From: Paraherbaspirillum soli | GTDB taxonomy: Bacteria; Pseudomonadota; Gammaproteobacteria; Burkholderiales; Burkholderiaceae_D | Direction of reading: 5' to 3' | Assembly (NCBI RefSeq): GCF_042654985.1 | Contig: NZ_JBHSMT010000008.1 | Location: forward strand, 248,001-312,000 | Length of the DNA stretch: 64,000 bases | Shown: positions 62,175 through 64,000 of the stretch, piece by piece | Position numbering within the stretch: the first letter of the stretch is position 1 | How the letters are laid out: each line of letters opens with the position of its first letter | Notes under the pieces: model-generated | The model's input: the letters and a program-made list of their open reading frames with translations, nothing else | The model's database searches: none | What the model was told of the DNA's origin: nothing | Translations under genes and position numbers: made by a program

Positions 62175-62977
62175 TGGCCATGCTGCTGATCGATGTCGGC
62201 AATACCCGTCTCAAATGGGCGCTGGCGGCGTTACCGGAAGTTGCCCTACCAGCGACCGGCAACTGGCTGCAATCAGGCTCGGCGGCGCATGCCGACCTGG
62301 ACCAGTTGTCCGCGCCGTGGCAGCGCCTGACGGTATCGCGGGTGCTGATTTCAAATGTCGCCGGCGATGCCCTGCGGGCTCGCTTGCAAGCGCTGCTGGC
62401 GGCCACTTTCGGCGCGCAATTGACGCCGGAGTGGTTTGCCTCGCTGCCGCAATTGGCCGGCTTGCGCAACGGTTATCGCGCTCCGGCGCAACTGGGCTGC
62501 GACCGTTTTGCGGCGGCATTGGGGGCGCAACAGCTGTTCCCGCAACAGGCATTGATCGTCGCCACTTGCGGCACCGCCACCACGATCGACGCGGTCAGCG
62601 CCGACGGCTGGTTTAGCGGCGGCATGATCTTGCCGGGCCTCGGACTGATGGCGGCCTCGCTGGCGCGCAGCACCGCGCAATTGCCGCATATCACGGAACT
62701 GAGCACGGAACATGCGGCGCCGACGGCAACATTTGCCGACAATACCGACGACGCCATCATCAGCGGTTGCATCAACGCCCAGGCCGGCGCGATCGAACGC
62801 GCGGTCATGCTGCACAGCCGGGAGCGCAGCGCGCAAATCCGCTGCGTGGTGGCCGGCGGCGCGGCGGCCTTGATTGCGCCGCATTTGTCGATAGCGCATG
62901 AAAGAGTCGATAATCTGGTGCTGCTTGGCTTGCAAATTGCCGCGGCACACTTTGGAACAGCAATCGGGACGCATTAA
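62174..62977 (+). CDS. coaX: Type III pantothenate kinase
   Basis: The 267-residue enzyme phosphorylates pantothenate, the first step to CoA. It has LLIDVGNTRLKWAL (ATP motif), the Asp in LGCDRFAAALGA, and CGTATTIDAVSADGWFSGG. The ATG overlaps the birA stop (TAATG), so translation is coupled. birA-coaX pairs are common in beta-proteobacteria. Confidence 0.95.
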   Translation: MAMLLIDVGNTRLKWALAALPEVALPATGNWLQSGSAAHADLDQLSAPWQRLTVSRVLISNVAGDALRARLQALLAATFGAQLTPEWFASLPQLAGLRNGYRAPAQLGCDRFAAALGAQQLFPQQALIVATCGTATTIDAVSADGWFSGGMILPGLGLMAASLARSTAQLPHITELSTEHAAPTATFADNTDDAIISGCINAQAGAIERAVMLHSRERSAQIRCVVAGGAAALIAPHLSIAHERVDNLVLLGLQIAAAHFGTAIGTH

Positions 62978-62989
62978 TCACTAATCACT

Positions 62990-63667
62990 ATGTTGAAACT
63001 AATTTTCTGGCTGCTGCTGGCAGTGAATGCAGCTTTGTTTGCGCTACAGCAAGGTTATCTGGGCGGTCTGTACAGCGACGGCCGGGAACCGGCGCGCGCA
63101 ACAAAACAATTGCAAGCCGACAAAATCAAATTGATGGCGGCCGACCGCATCCCGGCCGCCGATAGTGCCGCGCCAGCAGCACCAACGCCGGTAGCCGCCG
63201 ATACGGCTCCGATCGCCTGTACCGAAATCGGCAACTTCAATGCCGCCGAAGCGCGGAAATTCTCCAGCCAATGGGCGGAACTGATGCCGGCCGTCAAACT
63301 GGCCCGCCGCGATATCCAGGAAGTTGCCAGCCACATGGTGTATCTGCCGCCGCTCGGCAGCAAGGAAGCGGCTGATAAAAAGGCCGACGATTTACGCCAG
63401 CTCGGGATTACGGAATTTTTCGTGATCCAGGATGCAACGCCGTTGCGTTACGGCATTTCGCTGGGCATTTTCAAAACCGAAGAGGCGGCGCAGAAGCAGG
63501 TGGCCAACCTGGCGCGCAAGGGCCTCAACGGCGCCCGCGTCGGCACCCGCTCGGCCAGCGCCCACAAGACAGCTTTCCAGCTGAAAAACCTGGACGCCCC
63601 GGCCAAAGCCGCGCTGGACAAGATCAAAGCGGATTTCCCGGCACAGGAGATGCGTAGTTGCGGCTAG
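62990..63667 (+). CDS. SPOR domain-containing protein
   Basis: The 225-residue protein has one N-terminal membrane helix (LIFWLLLAVNAALFALQQGY), an Ala/Pro-rich linker and a SPOR-like C-terminal domain (LRYGISLGIFKTEEAAQKQV and later). SPOR domains bind peptidoglycan. It follows coaX by 12 bases and is in the same operon. Its 3' end overlaps the convergent CWC gene. Confidence 0.87.
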   Translation: MLKLIFWLLLAVNAALFALQQGYLGGLYSDGREPARATKQLQADKIKLMAADRIPAADSAAPAAPTPVAADTAPIACTEIGNFNAAEARKFSSQWAELMPAVKLARRDIQEVASHMVYLPPLGSKEAADKKADDLRQLGITEFFVIQDATPLRYGISLGIFKTEEAAQKQVANLARKGLNGARVGTRSASAHKTAFQLKNLDAPAKAALDKIKADFPAQEMRSCG

Positions 63668-63833
63668 CCCACAGGCGCTGCAAACATGCCGGGCAATAAC
63701 ATTGTGGAGCAGCTGCGCCGCCCGCTTGCGGCAGATTCAACAAAGGCGGCAGTGCGCTGCACCAGCACGGCGTATCGGCATGCTGCTCGACGCCGCACTG
63801 GAACTGCTGCTGACAACCGGGACATTGCGCCAT
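63624..63833 (-). CDS. Cysteine-rich CWC family protein
   Basis: The 69-residue protein has CPGC, a CWC triplet (DTPCWCSALP) and a C-terminal CYCPACL, the pattern of the cysteine-rich CWC family, which probably binds zinc. The ATG at 63833 has AAAGG nine bases upstream; a TTG at 63842 is possible. Its end overlaps the SPOR gene by 44 bases tail to tail. Function unknown. Confidence 0.8.
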   Translation of the reverse strand: MAQCPGCQQQFQCGVEQHADTPCWCSALPPLLNLPQAGGAAAPQCYCPACLQRLWASRNYASPVPGNPL

Positions 63834-64000
63834 TGCGCTCAACCTTTACATAGGAAGCAACGGTGGCGTGACACACACACGTTGCGATTAAGATACAGCC
63901 GTCGGCTTTGACTGCAAAACCCGATGACCGAGGCCATGATACCGGCGTTGTTTGCAGCAGCATATGCCTATGGGGCAACAAGCGGCAAATGGCAAAATCG

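Noticed and set aside
63834..64000. Possible tRNA or RNA gene at the right edge
   Set aside because: I could not build a cloverleaf or other known RNA structure, and no credible coding frame is visible in these bases.

Overview
The window is a dense, GC-rich beta-proteobacterial chromosome segment. Gene content and order (a DUF3567 gene, the rsmI/lpoA/yraN/diaA/dolP block, a dacA-dat-ybeD-lipB-lipA block, several LysR regulators, a secreted GH18 chitinase) suggest Burkholderiales, most likely Oxalobacteraceae such as Collimonas, Herbaspirillum or Janthinobacterium. This is inference from families and synteny; no rRNA or tRNA gene is present to confirm it.

Layout. 1-8.4 kb is accessory metabolism: a 5'-complete but truncated purine nucleoside permease, two LysR regulators around an SDR dehydrogenase, two exported alpha/beta hydrolases, a DUF2058 gene and a chitinase. 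8.6-13.5 kb is a minus-strand ytcA-mdtN-mdtO-mdtP type efflux operon, followed by an SDR/LysR divergent pair. 15.7-22 kb is a LysR-headed run on the plus strand: pirin, isochorismatase-like hydrolase, YtcJ-like amidohydrolase, two tiny XapX membrane proteins, DoxX and DUF1275. 22-30 kb holds glmS and glmU (UDP-GlcNAc synthesis) separated by an Lrp-type regulator, two acetyltransferases, ubiK, comM/yifB and a DUF3567 gene bracketed by two inverted copies of a small repeat. 30-40 kb holds a TrmB-like methyltransferase, kup, the envelope block rsmI / lpoA-like-yraN-diaA-dolP, lemA with an M48 protease, and a TlpA-like thioredoxin. 40.3-45.3 kb is a 5-oxoproline operon (pxpB-pxpC-pxpA-DUF969-DUF979-pcp), followed by an orphan atpC.

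The most unusual locus is 46.1-48.7 kb. A 148-residue protein ends in three identical octapeptides (FLKPMQRA) at exact 16-residue spacing. It is followed by two paralogous proteins with an HxD...H iron-site pattern (Fe(II)/2-oxoglutarate oxygenase-like) and a GNAT acetyltransferase whose start overlaps the previous gene. All nucleotide differences among the three octapeptide copies are synonymous, so the peptide itself appears to be under selection. I interpret this as a candidate peptide-modification (RiPP-like) cluster with a multi-core substrate; that function is inference.

48.7-55.1 kb carries lipA, lipB, GST, DUF2917, a GcvA-like LysR, ybeD, a D-amino-acid aminotransferase and dacA. 55.3-61.2 kb carries a hydrolase, a thioredoxin-like ferredoxin, a VanZ protein and an Mla-type lipid transport operon (STAS-MlaE, MlaF, MlaD, PqiC-like). 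61.3-64 kb has birA, coaX, a SPOR protein and a cysteine-rich CWC protein. Small dispersed palindromic repeats of three types occur between genes: 121-135 bp type A, 162 bp type B, and 30-bp REP type C.
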